From NCBI GenBank assembly GCA_030737835.1, contig CM060848.1, positions 19,197,309 to 19,261,308 of the forward strand: a stretch of 64,000 bases of DNA. The letters run 5' to 3'. Position numbers and translations under genes: made by a program. This document shows positions 37,470-49,957 of this stretch, one piece after another (position 1 is the stretch's first letter; every line of letters starts with the position of its first letter). The notes under the pieces are model-generated. The model saw only the letters and a list, made by a program, of their open reading frames with translations. It made no database searches and had not been told where the DNA came from. The DNA is from Acorus gramineus (lineage: Eukaryota; Streptophyta; Magnoliopsida; Acorales; Acoraceae).

Positions 37470-40269
37470 ATGGCAGAACTCAGCTTCATTGTTGGACTAG
37501 TGGGTAAGTCCTAAATCAATCCATGTAATCTTCAATTCATGCTTCATGCATGCTTTGTTTGTTGTTGACATGTTAAGATGGATTGATTTCTTTCAGGGAA
37601 TATCATCTCCATATTGGTATTTACTTCTCCTATGTGAGTTACAAGTTACTCTGCTTTGTATGTTTTACACATAGTTCTGTCACTAGTAGTTTATACAGTG
37701 GTTCTATTGTCTTTGTAGTGCGACTTTCCGGAGAGTGGTGAAGAAGAAGTCCACAGAGAATTTCAAGGGAATTCCATACATAACAACGCTGTTGAGCACG
37801 TCGTTGTGGACTTTCTATGGACTGCTCAAGCCAGGAGGTCTGCTGGTGGTCACTGTTAATGGAGTTGGCTCTGTTTTGCAAGCCATTTATGTCATTCTCT
37901 TCCTCATATATGCACCCAAAGACACCAGAGTGAGTGAAACACATCATAAGTGTTGATGCACCTGTGCATGCAAAAACAGGATGTATTAATGGCTTGTTAC
38001 ATGATGTAGGTGAAGCTGGCGAAGATTGTGGCGATATTGAACATCGGATGCTTTGGAGGGGTGATCTTGGTCACGTTGCTTGTGATCCATGGGAGCGTTC
38101 GACTTGTCGTGATAGGGGTCATGTGCGCAGTCCTGACTGTGGGCATGTATGCTTCTCCAATGGCAGCCATGGTATTGTGTCTAATCTATTGTTGTTGTTG
38201 GTGTCATCTTTAGAAGGTCTTGAGTAGCTGTTGAAAAATATATATTGCAAGGGGAAGGTAATTTGTTCAGTGGGGGGCTTTTATTTTTTTGCTTAAATAG
38301 GGTTGGGATATACATATGTAGTTGTTGTTGGATCATATCACGATCTCCAATTAAAAGTATAATCTGTGGCAACACCTCACACTGATCAATCCTGATTGGA
38401 TCACATAATAGAATAACATTTGAATAATGTAGTAAGTAATAATTATAGAATTAAATCGATCTTTTTGCCATTGGTTTGATTTTACATAGGCGTTTGTAAT
38501 TTGGCAGTATTATAATAATAAAATTGTTAATTTATTTATTTCTTACCTAAAACATTATCCTTATTTTATAAGAACCTTTTCTATTTGTTTTATTTTTTTC
38601 CCTATTTAAAATTTTTTTTTTTAATTATTTTTGGAATCAACGACTCAATGAGTTACAAGTTTTTCAAGTTTTAAACAGTAATCTGTGTACACTGTCAGGT
38701 ATAGACAATACAAAAAATTTCATCCGGATCATGCGTGGGTTTTTATTATAAATAACTGTTACAAGTCAAAGTATAACGACCATTACGGCCTTATCTACCC
38801 GTCTCTTGTGTTGTGTGGATGAGGGTCACCACGCCTCTCGTTCTTTTCTCTTTTTGAATTTCATTATTTTCTCGTGACCCCCCTTTTTAGATTTTTTATT
38901 TATATTAAAATAGGTATATCTACATTTTACTTCAAAAAAAAAAAAATGTTATAGTCAAAGTATAACGACCTGACTTGACATATTCTCATCAGCTAACACA
39001 GAGGACTCATGTGAAGTCGTATGATCACTCACTTGGATCTCTGTTTCTTAAATTATTTTGGTTGCAGAGGAGAATAGTGAAGACGAAGAGCGTAGAATAC
39101 ATGCCCTTCTCCCTCTCTTTCTTCCTCTTCCTCAATGGTGGTGTCTGGTCCGCGTATTCTCTGCTCGTCAAAGACTTCTTCATCGGCGTAAGTCCCTTTG
39201 TTTCTTCTTCACTCTTTCTCACTCTTTAACAACATGATATGTATTTTATTCGTGATACGTATATAGTCTATATTGAAAATTTTTGGAATTCAGTCATGAA
39301 TTTTATTCGTGATTGGGGGATTGCTTGTGTTAAGGGCAAACAAAGTTTTGTATATTGGGAGCAAAATTATTATTGAGGAGTAGACTTTAATTTTATTACT
39401 CCTTCGGTATGGCTATTTTCTATCTTTTTTGTATTTTGAACATGTTTCGTTTTGATTTGAATAAAATTGAAAAGCATGCCTACCATTTAATAAATAAAAA
39501 CAACATGATGTGTATTGAATATTATAATCAACCGTTCATGCATGGCATATAAAAATTTCAATAAAACCCCAAAACCTATATCTCATGCATATTAGAAAAA
39601 AGAGAAGAGAAGAATATGCAAAATTCCTTTCTCTTTTTCTGTCTCACAGGATAAGCATGAGAAAAAGAAGTGAGAGTTTTGGAGGGCTTAACTCAATTTT
39701 ATTTTGTCCATCATCATCATTTGATTGTCCATCATAATTATTAGAATTACATATAAGTCTTATCTAAAATCCACAAATGTTTTGATTTTTTAAAAATAGT
39801 AAATGAGTATGTGTGTGATGAAAAATGTATAGATCTATTTATAGCAAATATATATATAAAAAAAAAAGTTAATGAGGTGAGGTATATGTGTATATAGACA
39901 GATCATGCAGACTGCGTGTAACAACGTTATCTTCGTTAACAGGTTCCAAACGCGATTGGATTCGTGTTGGGCTCGGCCCAACTGCTGCTCTACATGGTCT
40001 ACAGATCATCCAAATCAGTGGACACTATGAAGGATGAGAAGGTTGAGGAGGAAGGGTCGGCACACCTCATCGGGCACGTCGAAATGCACAAATACGATGA
40101 TGGGGATGACGACGACGATAAAGTGAAGTCTGAGAGGCAGCTTTCTAAGGGGAGCAGCCTCCCCAAGGGGGGGTCGGTGTCCAGGCAACACAGCCTGCAA
40201 AAGATAGTGAAGGCTCGCTCTTTCACTCCTTCCGAGCTCCGATCGATCCGGGTTGATACAGATGGCTGA
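37470..40269 (+). CDS. SWEET16: SWEET sugar transporter, clade IV (SWEET16/17-like)
   Basis: Six exons, 37470-37503, 37597-37633, 37719-37929, 38010-38171, 39068-39187 and 39943-40269, give 296 residues. The phases and sizes are those of a typical six-exon SWEET gene. Two MtN3/saliva triple-helix repeats flank a linker helix to make seven membrane helices. Repeat 1 holds NIISILVFTSPIATFRRV and LLSTSLWTFYGLLKPGG. Repeat 2 holds MYASPMAAM, KTKSVEYMPFSLSFF, LNGGVWSAYSL and VPNAIGFVLGSAQLLLYM. The P, TSLW and VEYMP positions are family hallmarks. Clade IV members are facilitative hexose or fructose carriers of the tonoplast, so vacuolar sugar exchange is likely. The cytosolic tail (about 80 residues) carries an acidic DDGDDDDD run and several Ser-rich basic motifs that could be phosphorylated. 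Intron 4 (896 bp) and intron 5 (755 bp) are long. Confidence 0.94.
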
Positions 40270-41717
40270 GAAACCACGATCCTGATGTACTGTAACACTT
40301 TTTAAGGAAATCGCAGTAGACTGTCTACCTTTTACCACAAAAAAAAAAATAAGGCATTCAAATTTTTATTTTTTTTTTCGCGCGCACGCGTTTTGTAGTT
40401 GTGTTATATGAACAATATGAAATCTCATGTGATTGAGATTAGATTTGGTTCATGGAAGGATTGCTCTGAATTTCTCGAGCAAAATGGCATGAAAATATAG
40501 GATTGTGATAATTATATAAAATAATTGTTAGTTTTATATATGTTGTGCATTCGGACTAACTAGTCTTTGGTTGGATCCCACAACTAATTAGGTAGTGTGT
40601 AGAAATTGTGTTTGAAAAAAAATTGTATTATCTTTCAGAAAATATATTTTTACTAGATTGATAAAAATATTTTCTTATAATTAAAATTATTTGTTACTTT
40701 CTTCAAAGTCTTTAGAGGCTTCTGTAAATGAGTTTGGATAGAATATGATTTCTGTAAATTAAAAAAGTGTTCAAATCCATTCCAACCGTTGGAACAAGTT
40801 TTCTTTTGTTGAATAAAACTTAACCAATGCATATATTTCAACCCTTTATAAATGAAAAAATTAGTTTGTAGTTATAAATGAAAAAGAAAATTACAAGTAT
40901 TTTCCTGTGAACCTAATTTCAAAAGAAGAGTTCAAGTGAAAAACTCATTTTAAAATTTTCCAAACATCACCATAGAATAAAAATAAAAAATTTCCGATCA
41001 ATTACAAATAAATGTAAAAATAGTGTAGGACCTACAAATACAATATAAGGTTTTCTTTACAAAATAAGGCAATGTTTAATGTTTTGTTTATAGGGAACCT
41101 TTCGTCATTCATTAAGTGTTGCCCGAATTTGTCTGTGCTAATTTTGTTGTGAAAAACAATTGTGAAAGGCATTATTCATATTATACATCCCTACAATTAT
41201 TTATTGCATTGAAAAACTTTTCACCTATATAAGTTGGACTGTAAATAAAAAAAAAAAAAAATGAAGGTGCGAAATAAAAAGTAAATATTTATCAGGAGAT
41301 CCCGACCATCCGATCTTAAATCAGACAACGTTGGATTTATAGACCCTATTAATTATAACATTGTGTAAAGAAAATCTTTGGTAAGAAAGGTAATGTAGAT
41401 TTGGTCTCTACATTATAGATACTGCTCCTATATGAAAGATTTTCTTTTTGTTTTGCTTTTATTACTTTCTTAATTTGTAACGATTGATTTAAAAAACATA
41501 TATTGCTTGTAAGCTCTCAAAGTTGAAGAAAATAAATTTATTTATAAAACAAAACTTCAAGAACTAAAGTTTCCCCTACACAAGGTGATTCATGTCCCTG
41601 CTCAATCGCTCTATAGATTATGTTTATGTGTTTTATTTGATTGTGTATCTTTTTCGATGTGATTATAATACAGGTTGATCATATTCGCGAAGAATCATAT
41701 CGTATCGAGCTACTAAT
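40270..41717. other. intergenic DNA between SWEET and CKI1-like gene
   Basis: AT-rich, no gene seen. A short CG-alternating stretch (CGCGCGCACGCG) lies at 40379-40390, within the probable SWEET 3' region. Confidence 0.5.
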
Positions 41718-44700
41718 ATGGGAAGGAAGTGCTCTTTGAAATCTTTGCAGGCCTTTCAATTCATTCTTTTTTTGGTGAATCCTATTATCTTTGCTTTGCT
41801 TTCCATTGAATCAATTTTTTTTTAATCTGTTCTTAATTTTTCTTAGATATGTAATGCCCACACACATTGATACTTGTTAAGTTCTTTCTATGCGATTAGT
41901 TGAAATCGCAAAACAATAAACTATATTTTCCTTTTTGAATGATTATTTCGCGCGGGAAGAGGCATCGACGTATCTTAGTATTAATTTAACATGCGTCCTT
42001 GCGATATAAGATGAATCTATATGTAAGATCTCCTTGCATTAACTGAAATGTATTTTCTAGAATTTTCGGCACAATATTTGATGCTCACTCTCTTCTACTT
42101 CTAGTAAGGTTTTCTCATGCTAAGTCTCAACTTCACTTCTAGCTCTATTTCAAACCTTTTCATATCTGACTACCACAATCAACTAGCCTTGCAAGATATA
42201 TGTAATTTTTCAGTCATGATTCAGTGACTCAAAATTTGATGTTTGTTATTTTTATTTGATTGGTAAAATTTGATTAATTTGGTGACCTTGATTTTGGATC
42301 AACTATTAGAAAACATCATTCTATTACTTTTAGGAGAGGTTGATTATCCTGTATTACTAACATGGTTTATACACATGTTTATGGGAATTTATCATGGTAC
42401 ATACAAAGGCACTTCTAGTTTTTCTCCAATGCATTCAGCCTTTTCACATAAATGAAAAAAAAATAGATTTATGCTTTATCAGGAGTTCATGTTCACAGAG
42501 TGAGAATTCAAGAACTCCCTTTGAAAATAAACTTGTAGTACATTAAACAAAGCTTTTGAGTTTGTTTATGATTGAAAGTTCTTTATTTGTGGCCAATTGT
42601 AAGTATATTGGTATGTTGTCATCAGAAGTTGTAAGTTTTTTGATCTATATAAAGCTCAAATTTTCTTGCCCTGACTGATTTTTGATGATTTATGACAAGA
42701 AAAATAAGTCAATGTGAATGTTACATTTTAATTAACAATCATGGTTGATGGTTCCATATTTTTTTATCATGCATGGATGGATTGATGCTTGAGTTGTTTT
42801 TTTTTTTTTTTTAAGACAATCATGTCAGGAGAAGATTCATGTGAAACCGAATGTGATTATTTTCAAGTTCTGTTTTTAATGATGAATATATTATTGGATC
42901 TAGTCTTTTTGATGCATGAATTTCAAGTGAACAAAGTCTTCTGCATTTTATTCTACTGAATTATTGTTTTTTTTTTCCTGAGATAATGTAGAAATTATAT
43001 TTCAAACATTAAAAGCATCAAGATCCATAGTCTGAAATGGAAAAAAAGAGACGGGACTAAATGACAAAGAAGAAAAGCAAAAACAAAAACCGAAAATCTG
43101 AACAATGAGAATAGGAATACAGAATTATTGTTACTACTAACAACAAGGTTTAAACAATTCAGTCATTGTTATTACACTTAATTAATGATAATGTCTACTT
43201 TGCTAAAAAAAAAAAAAGGGTTTAAAGCTTTACACTGTTTGGACGCCTATAAAACATCATAGAATTTAATGAAATACATACCAGCATTTCAACACATACT
43301 ATTTATCCTGATAAGGCTCTTTGATGAAATAACATATCATTTTCAACACAAAATATTAGGTGAACCTCTGTTTATTGGAGTTGTTTGCAACATAAAACCA
43401 AGTCCACTTATCATTCTGTAATGTTTTTTTTTTCTTGTCCCATGAAATGAAATCTGATGCTAACCACAGTTGTATATGGGGGACTTGAGTGCAGGCACTG
43501 GCAGCACTCACTGTCACAGTGATCTTGATATGGACTTCAGTGGTGAAACATGCCGAACATCACATTCAAGAAGCTCTCCATAAAACTAGTATTCAATTGC
43601 TTACAAGCAACATTGATAAGCAGGTATATGTGAATATAACTAACATTTGTTTCTTATATATAGCATTAATACGATATGATTCAATGCAGACGATGAAATA
43701 CACAAGACTTTCATGCGATCTCGACCATGATCCGGTCGCAGAGAACAAAACATATGAGTTTAGCTGTTCTTCAATTGACAGTGTTGGAGATCAATTGGTA
43801 AGCTTTAGTACCAAATGACAGCTTTTCTGAAAAAAGTTGATTGAGAGCAGCTTTTACAAAACTAATTGTTTGTATTGCAGAATTTGGTATTGGCTTTCCC
43901 TACAAAGGATCCAAGGCAGATTATACATGAATTGAACAGGGCGGCGTGGGGGTTGATCGCGCCAATGCTGGTGCTTCTGTGTCTTGTGACATTCGTAGGC
44001 GTAAACGTGTTCTTCAAAGGTCACTGGAGGGAGATGGCGCTGCGTGCGAGCCTCGTCAAGCAGAAGGAGGCAACTCAACAGGCAGAGAGGAAGGCCGTGA
44101 ACAAGAGCATCGCATTCGCTAATGCGAGTCACGACGTGCGAACCTTGCTTGCGGCCATCTCCGGTCTCATTGAGCTCTGCCGCAAGGACATTGGATTGCA
44201 GGCTGAACTGGAGGAAAGTCTGAAGCAGATGGAGAGCTGCGCAACTGACTTAATGGGTGAGTTTGGCTTAGACAATTTTGATTGTCTGAGAACTACTGAT
44301 GGCTTCTGACATGTTTGAAACTAATTGTCGAACTGATTCTACTTCATTATCAGTTTCATATGATTGGTTCCAAACAATATTTTTTTATATATAACTTTAT
44401 TTTTATTTCTTTTTTATTTTTGAATTTCGGCAGTCATACAAAATGGCTTTTATGAAAAATTGCTATTGAAAATTGATTCCAAACATGATTTAAGTCCCCT
44501 AGTTGATTATTCATTTGAAAAATCCATTCTCCGATAATCAGTTCAGTACAAGTGTTTCTAAAATTTGGCATTTGATTTCAGATTTTGTTCTTCATGTATT
44601 AGAAGTCAATAAAAACTGTTTTTCTGAAAAAGATGGTTGAGAATAGTTTTTCCATATACGCTTTATTTTAATCAATTTAGAACATAAACTGCTTCCCAAA

Positions 44701-46799
44701 TTTGGTTTCAAACAAAGCCTAAGCAAGCTGAGTATTCATGTGCTCAGGGATACTGAATGCGGTATTAGACGCGAGCAAATTGGAGGCAGGAAAGACAACA
44801 CTCAACGAGGATGAGTTCAACATAGCACAAGTTCTCGAAGAGGTGGTCGACATGTTCCATGTCGTCGGTTTCCAAAAGGGACTGGAGCTTATTTTAGATC
44901 CCTGTGACGGTTCAATCTTGAAATGGTCCCTTGTGAAAGGAGACTGCAGGAGGCTCAAGCAGATCATGTGGAACCTCCTCAACAACGCCGTGAAATTCAC
45001 CTCCGTAGGGCACATTCTGGTGCGCGCGAGGGCTAAAAAGCCGACTTTGGAGAACCAAATCCACTCCAATGCCAGCCACAACTTCCGCCTCTTTGACCGG
45101 CGTAGCTGGATGAGTAAGATGTTCAGCAAGGGCGACGGCGAGACAGGTTCCACCCGTGCTGTGAAGAGCGATCCGGATTTAGTTGAGTTCGTGATCGAGG
45201 TAGACGACACGGGGTCAGGAATCCCAAAGGAGAAGAAGAAGTCTGTGTTCGAAAACTTCGTACAGATCAAGAAGTCTGGGTATGATGGACCTGAAGGCAC
45301 TGGTCTGGGACTCGGCCTCGTTCAATCTTATGTGAGTATTCTTCGATCAGTAGTAACTAGTAATTCTTGTTGTATGATCTACGCGTGACTGTTGTAATTG
45401 TTTCAGGTACGACTAATGGGTGGAGACATTAGCATAGTTGATAAAGAGCCTGGCGAAGAAGGCACGTGCTTTCGATTCAATGTCTTTCTCAGAATGAAAG
45501 AAACTCAAAGCAGCCATACCCAGTCCGAAATCGAGTCCCAGCAAAGGTTCAGAACCACACCACCCAATAATCCCCCAAAGCTGGAGAAAATCCATGCTGT
45601 TCTCTTCGTCCGGGGAGAAGAGACGAGGAGGATATCGCGCGACTGGCTTAGCAGACTTGGAGTGAAAGTATGGCCTGTCACTCGATCTGAGCAACTCGTT
45701 CAAATCCTCGACGACATGAAGAGGAAGCTGTCCTCGAAGTCGAAGTCGGTGCCGCTCTCCCCTGATGTCTACTCAAGCAGGTCGGCGTCTGGAAACTCAC
45801 ACACCATTGATGTAGAAGAAGAGTCGACAAGCTCCATCGATGTGGCCCAACATTCTTCACCGTTGATGGGTGCAATCACTACAGACCGGCACAAAGCATA
45901 CAGATCAAAAGGCGCGGTGAGGTATTTGGTGATACTCGTTGACATGAGTTGCAGTTCTTTTGCCGAGATGTGTTCGATCCTCGCCAACTTCACGAAGGGT
46001 CTCCCGAGTTCCAGGTACAGGATCGTCTGGATAGCAGCGCAGAACACTCCGAGAGCGGACTTGAAGAGCCTGAGAGACCAACAAGTGCTGTGCGACCTCA
46101 TGCTGAAAGGGCCTTTCCATGGCTCGCGGCTAGACGCGGTCCTGAGGCTTCTTCGAGAGTTTGGGAGAACGGTCGAGCGGAGGATTGAAACAGAACCAGT
46201 CACCAAACCGAGTTCATCAAAACCAGCGCCGCCTAAACCTGATTTGAAAGATGCGAAGCCACTCAGCGGAATGACTATGTTGGTCGCGGAGGATCACATG
46301 GTGATGCAAAAACTGACCCGGGCTAAGCTGTCCAGCCTTGGCGCGGACACCGTGTTCTGTGAGAATGGGGAGGAGACCTTAAAGTCAGTCCAGGAGGCTC
46401 TTCGGAGGATGCCTGAAGCTGATCAAGATGGGACTTCGAAGAGGTTCCCTTATGATGCCATTCTCATGGACTGCCAGGTAATGAATATAGGATAAATTTT
46501 GTAATCCAGAATCTTTAATAACACCAACCCCCACATGGTATAGTTTGATAACATCTCACTTTTTGTATTCTTATATTATGTGTTTCCAGATGCCTGTGAT
46601 GGATGGATTTGAAGCGGCACGACTGATACGGCTCGAGGAGAAAGGCTATGGCATGCACATACCAATCATAGCACTGACCGGGCACGCATCGAATGAGGAA
46701 TCAACAAAGATCTACCAGGCTGGGATGGATCACCACCTTGTAAAGCCCCTCCAGGTAGATCAATTACTGGAGGCTATCAGAAGTACCAGGACGCATTGA
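41718..46799 (+). CDS. CKI1: CKI1-type hybrid histidine kinase with reduced ectodomain
   Basis: Seven exons, 41718-41774 (tentative), 43495-43623, 43690-43797, 43881-44256, 44748-45331, 45407-46477 and 46590-46799, give 844 residues; Arabidopsis CKI1 has about 1122. Tentative exon 1 plus exon 2 make helix 1 (FILFLALAALTVTVILIW). Helix 2 is about 121-143. The kinase has ANASHDVR with phospho-acceptor His182, N box MWNLLNNAVKFT, G1 VDDTGSGIP, F VFENFVQ and G2 EGTGLGLGL. The receiver has AEDH, phospho-acceptor Asp773 in LMDCQMPVMDG and a conserved Lys in LVKPL. CKI1 feeds phosphate to AHP proteins and type-B response regulators without cytokinin, acting in female gametophyte and vascular development. 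Only about 80 residues lie between the two helices, where the family has about 300. An in-frame TGA at 43486 shows that exon 2 needs an upstream exon; the one chosen fits frame, donor and hydrophobicity. Confidence 0.88.
42960..43100 (-). mobile_element. possible LINE tail in CKI1-like intron 1
   Basis: A T-run at 42967-42976 is followed on the plus strand by CCTGAGATAATGTAG and A-rich DNA. Read on the minus strand it looks like the end of a pyrimidine-rich 3' UTR plus poly(A), as in the other LINE tails here. No target duplication was found. Confidence 0.25.
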
Positions 46800-49700
46800 T
46801 TCCAGTTTCAGATGTCTTTTGTGTGCATATAGAACAATCAAATGTCATGTGAATATAGAGCAACAAAAACAGGATTTTGAGAGAATTATATCGAGTAGAT
46901 TAACAATGTTTCAAGCATCAAAATTACAACATGCTTTGTTGGGTGGTGGACTATATTATAAGAATAATTAACAACTCTTAACATTTCCCAATTCAGGATT
47001 TCCAGATGTAACATCTATCTATGATGCTAATGAGTTCATTAGGCAGAGAAATACATTATATCAAAATCACAGCCTGCTTTTAAGATTAATTAGTACCTCA
47101 TAATTTTCCAGTTCAGGATTCCCAGGTGAGATACCTATCTATCCCCATTGACAGTATATAATTCCTCTTGGTGTTGAATTTCAACTACCACATGGAAAAT
47201 GGAAATGTATGATTACACCTGTGAGTACACAAAAATGATAACCAGGTAATGTTAACTACATAGTCTAGCACTCCCATCCATACTTTCTTTCTGTTTTCCC
47301 AATCAAAACTGCTATCATTACAGGAATCCAATTGCATTTGAAAAGGAGGAGATAAAACAATCACCATTGTCCATGTCATAAAAATATAGGACGCCAATAC
47401 ACTCAAAAAAATTCTGCAGACACTCCTCCAGATGTCATGCCATTTAACTCAGTATATGAAATCTCTACTATGTTAATATATACTCTATTATGAACAATGT
47501 AAAATGTATGCATTCAATTCTTTCGAGCATATGCTTCACTTTTTTGTGAAAGCATGTACTTTAAAAAAATTCAAAAAACATATTCAAATTTGCAAAATTG
47601 ACTGCAAGAATAACTAAGTATAACATTTTCCACCAATATAAGGTAGCTTGGGCATGACACCAGGCATGTCTGCCAAACGTAATCCAGAGATGGCCAAAAT
47701 CATGGTGTTCACCCCCAAAATTTCAAAAAAAAAACAATAAATAAATAAATTTAGGAGATACTGCTCTTATAACTCCTGTTGGTTTGACTGTAACAGGAAC
47801 GTGTTGGAAAGTATTATTCACTATCAATTTTTAAAGAACCACTAGTCTAACTTGAGGTTGCTAGATAAGAACTTGTTGACACAACTTGATTCCTGATCTT
47901 TGAATTGGCCGACTTTGTCAGCACCTCACAACATCTAGATCACATAACAAGGAAGATTATTTCCATAAAGCCTCTTTTAAGCTCATGATTTACCTGTTTC
48001 ACTGGGAGTTAAATAAGTAGCGTACATAATGCATTATGAAGCCCAAATTAATTGTGTTTCTATCAAAAATTTCCTTTACCTTGTAGCATCTTACAGAAAA
48101 AAAAACCGGATTCTGTTGTTGTAAACCACCTAATGGTGCATTGGAATCTTACGACAAACTACTTGGTGTCTTTTGAAGAACAAGGCTAAAAGAAGCTATG
48201 GAACTAGCATCCAAAGTAAATATAAACCTGAAATACAGAGATAGAGTATACCAGGATGTGGCGATGTGCAAACATATGCATGTAATTCATAGATGACATA
48301 GCTTACCATTGACCTCAACTTAGAGGATTGTTTGAAGTAGAGCACCAGGACAGCTACCCAAACACAGAACACCACCAGCTTGTGCAATCTTGATATGAAG
48401 TTTAATAAATTCGGTTAGTCATTTGCAGCCCCTATCACCAGAGAAATCCCCTTTTGCTTGGTTGGCTAGTTCCCATGGGCGGCTACCATCACATAATATA
48501 ATGGAAGAATATTAATTTCAGGAATGGATTGTCACATTCACTTCATCAGCCACGATGAAGATCCCTGGATCAATCGTTTAATCTCACTCTTTGTCAGTGA
48601 AAAAGAGGGTTTCAGCTCTTGAAGCATTCAAATAAAAAATTTTAAACTTCGAATAATTCAAAGAAACTTCCCACTGGCATCACACAAGTGGTGAAATCTT
48701 TCTCAAACTATTCATCGCTGAATTAGATGGTAAGCATGGTCCAGTCTGCTACATAATCTTCCACCCTGACAATTTAGCCCCTACTCTTCCACTATTTTTA
48801 CTGGATTCAAATCAAGGTACTCTCTTATTTAAATGTAGATTTTAAGTAAATAAAAATGTAGTTGATGAATTCAACATTTACTTCAATGCTTTTGAGGAAA
48901 ATAAGTTATGCCCAAAGGGGCAGTTTTTTAAATTGCTCTTCATAAACCAACTTAGGGTAGGATTACTTTAATTGATCTCACCAACCAACCCACCTACAAC
49001 TTTAACCAACCTACCTATCTAACTAAGCCTGCTTTTATCTAAACTGGCTTCCCAAACCTCGTTCTCTTGTAAAAACTAAAAGAGGATACAAAGGAGGTTG
49101 TCGAAGATGGTGGCCTGACGACATACAGGGGTGAGTGTGCAGTTGTGGTCAAACTATGAGTTAATGTCAGGATATGTTTTCCCCTTCCATTCGATATTCT
49201 CAATGTTGGTTCTCTTAGAAAGTATTTTCCCTTTAATTTGATCTTTTCTCCACAAACAAAGCTCTACCGGGGGAATCAGAAATTCCTCCTACCTTTTAAC
49301 CAATCAACCACCCAAAGTGATAATTGTTTATGGGAAAGATGTGTTGGGTTGAAAATACATGGGACATCTTTAATATAATTCTAAAGGGACTGGAGAAAGC
49401 ATATACTCAAGGCTGAGGTCACTGTGGGAGGGGAGTGTACATTTGTTGTTGAGTGAGGGTTTTAAATGGAGACTAACCATTCTTATGTCGCCTCCAGTGT
49501 TTTCATTTTCTTCTATAGTGGTTTACTTTGCAATGATAACTACAAGTCCCATGAACAAATTTAAGAGAACAAGAAAAAAAAAAAAGATAAACATGCTGCT
49601 ATGGTCAAAAGAACAACATATCTGCTCAATCCAATCACCCCTTCAAGCTCTTTACATCAACCAAGATGTAGATAATTCCGGTATAACAAACATAAGATTT

Positions 49701-49957
49701 GATAAATAAAAAAATGAATAGAAAACAATTCAAACAAGTAATCTAGACACAAATGCAATGAGTCTGGCATTGCCCAAAAATACACACAGAAAAACAACAT
49801 ATGGGCATAATTATTGACACGGACGTTAGCAATCAATGACAAATAAACTGCAATCAACAACGAAGTCTAGAACAACAACAAACATAGTAGTATACCCTAT
49901 AAAATAGTACTACTTGGGAGCTTGCTTACATACACAGAAGGTGGCATCAGATCGTGT
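46800..49957. other. intergenic DNA between CKI1-like and SEC15B
   Basis: No convincing ORF or RNA gene is seen. A copy of the dispersed AT-rich repeat lies at about 47440-47640. The first few hundred bases hold the kinase 3' UTR and the last few hundred the SEC15B 3' UTR. Confidence 0.5.
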
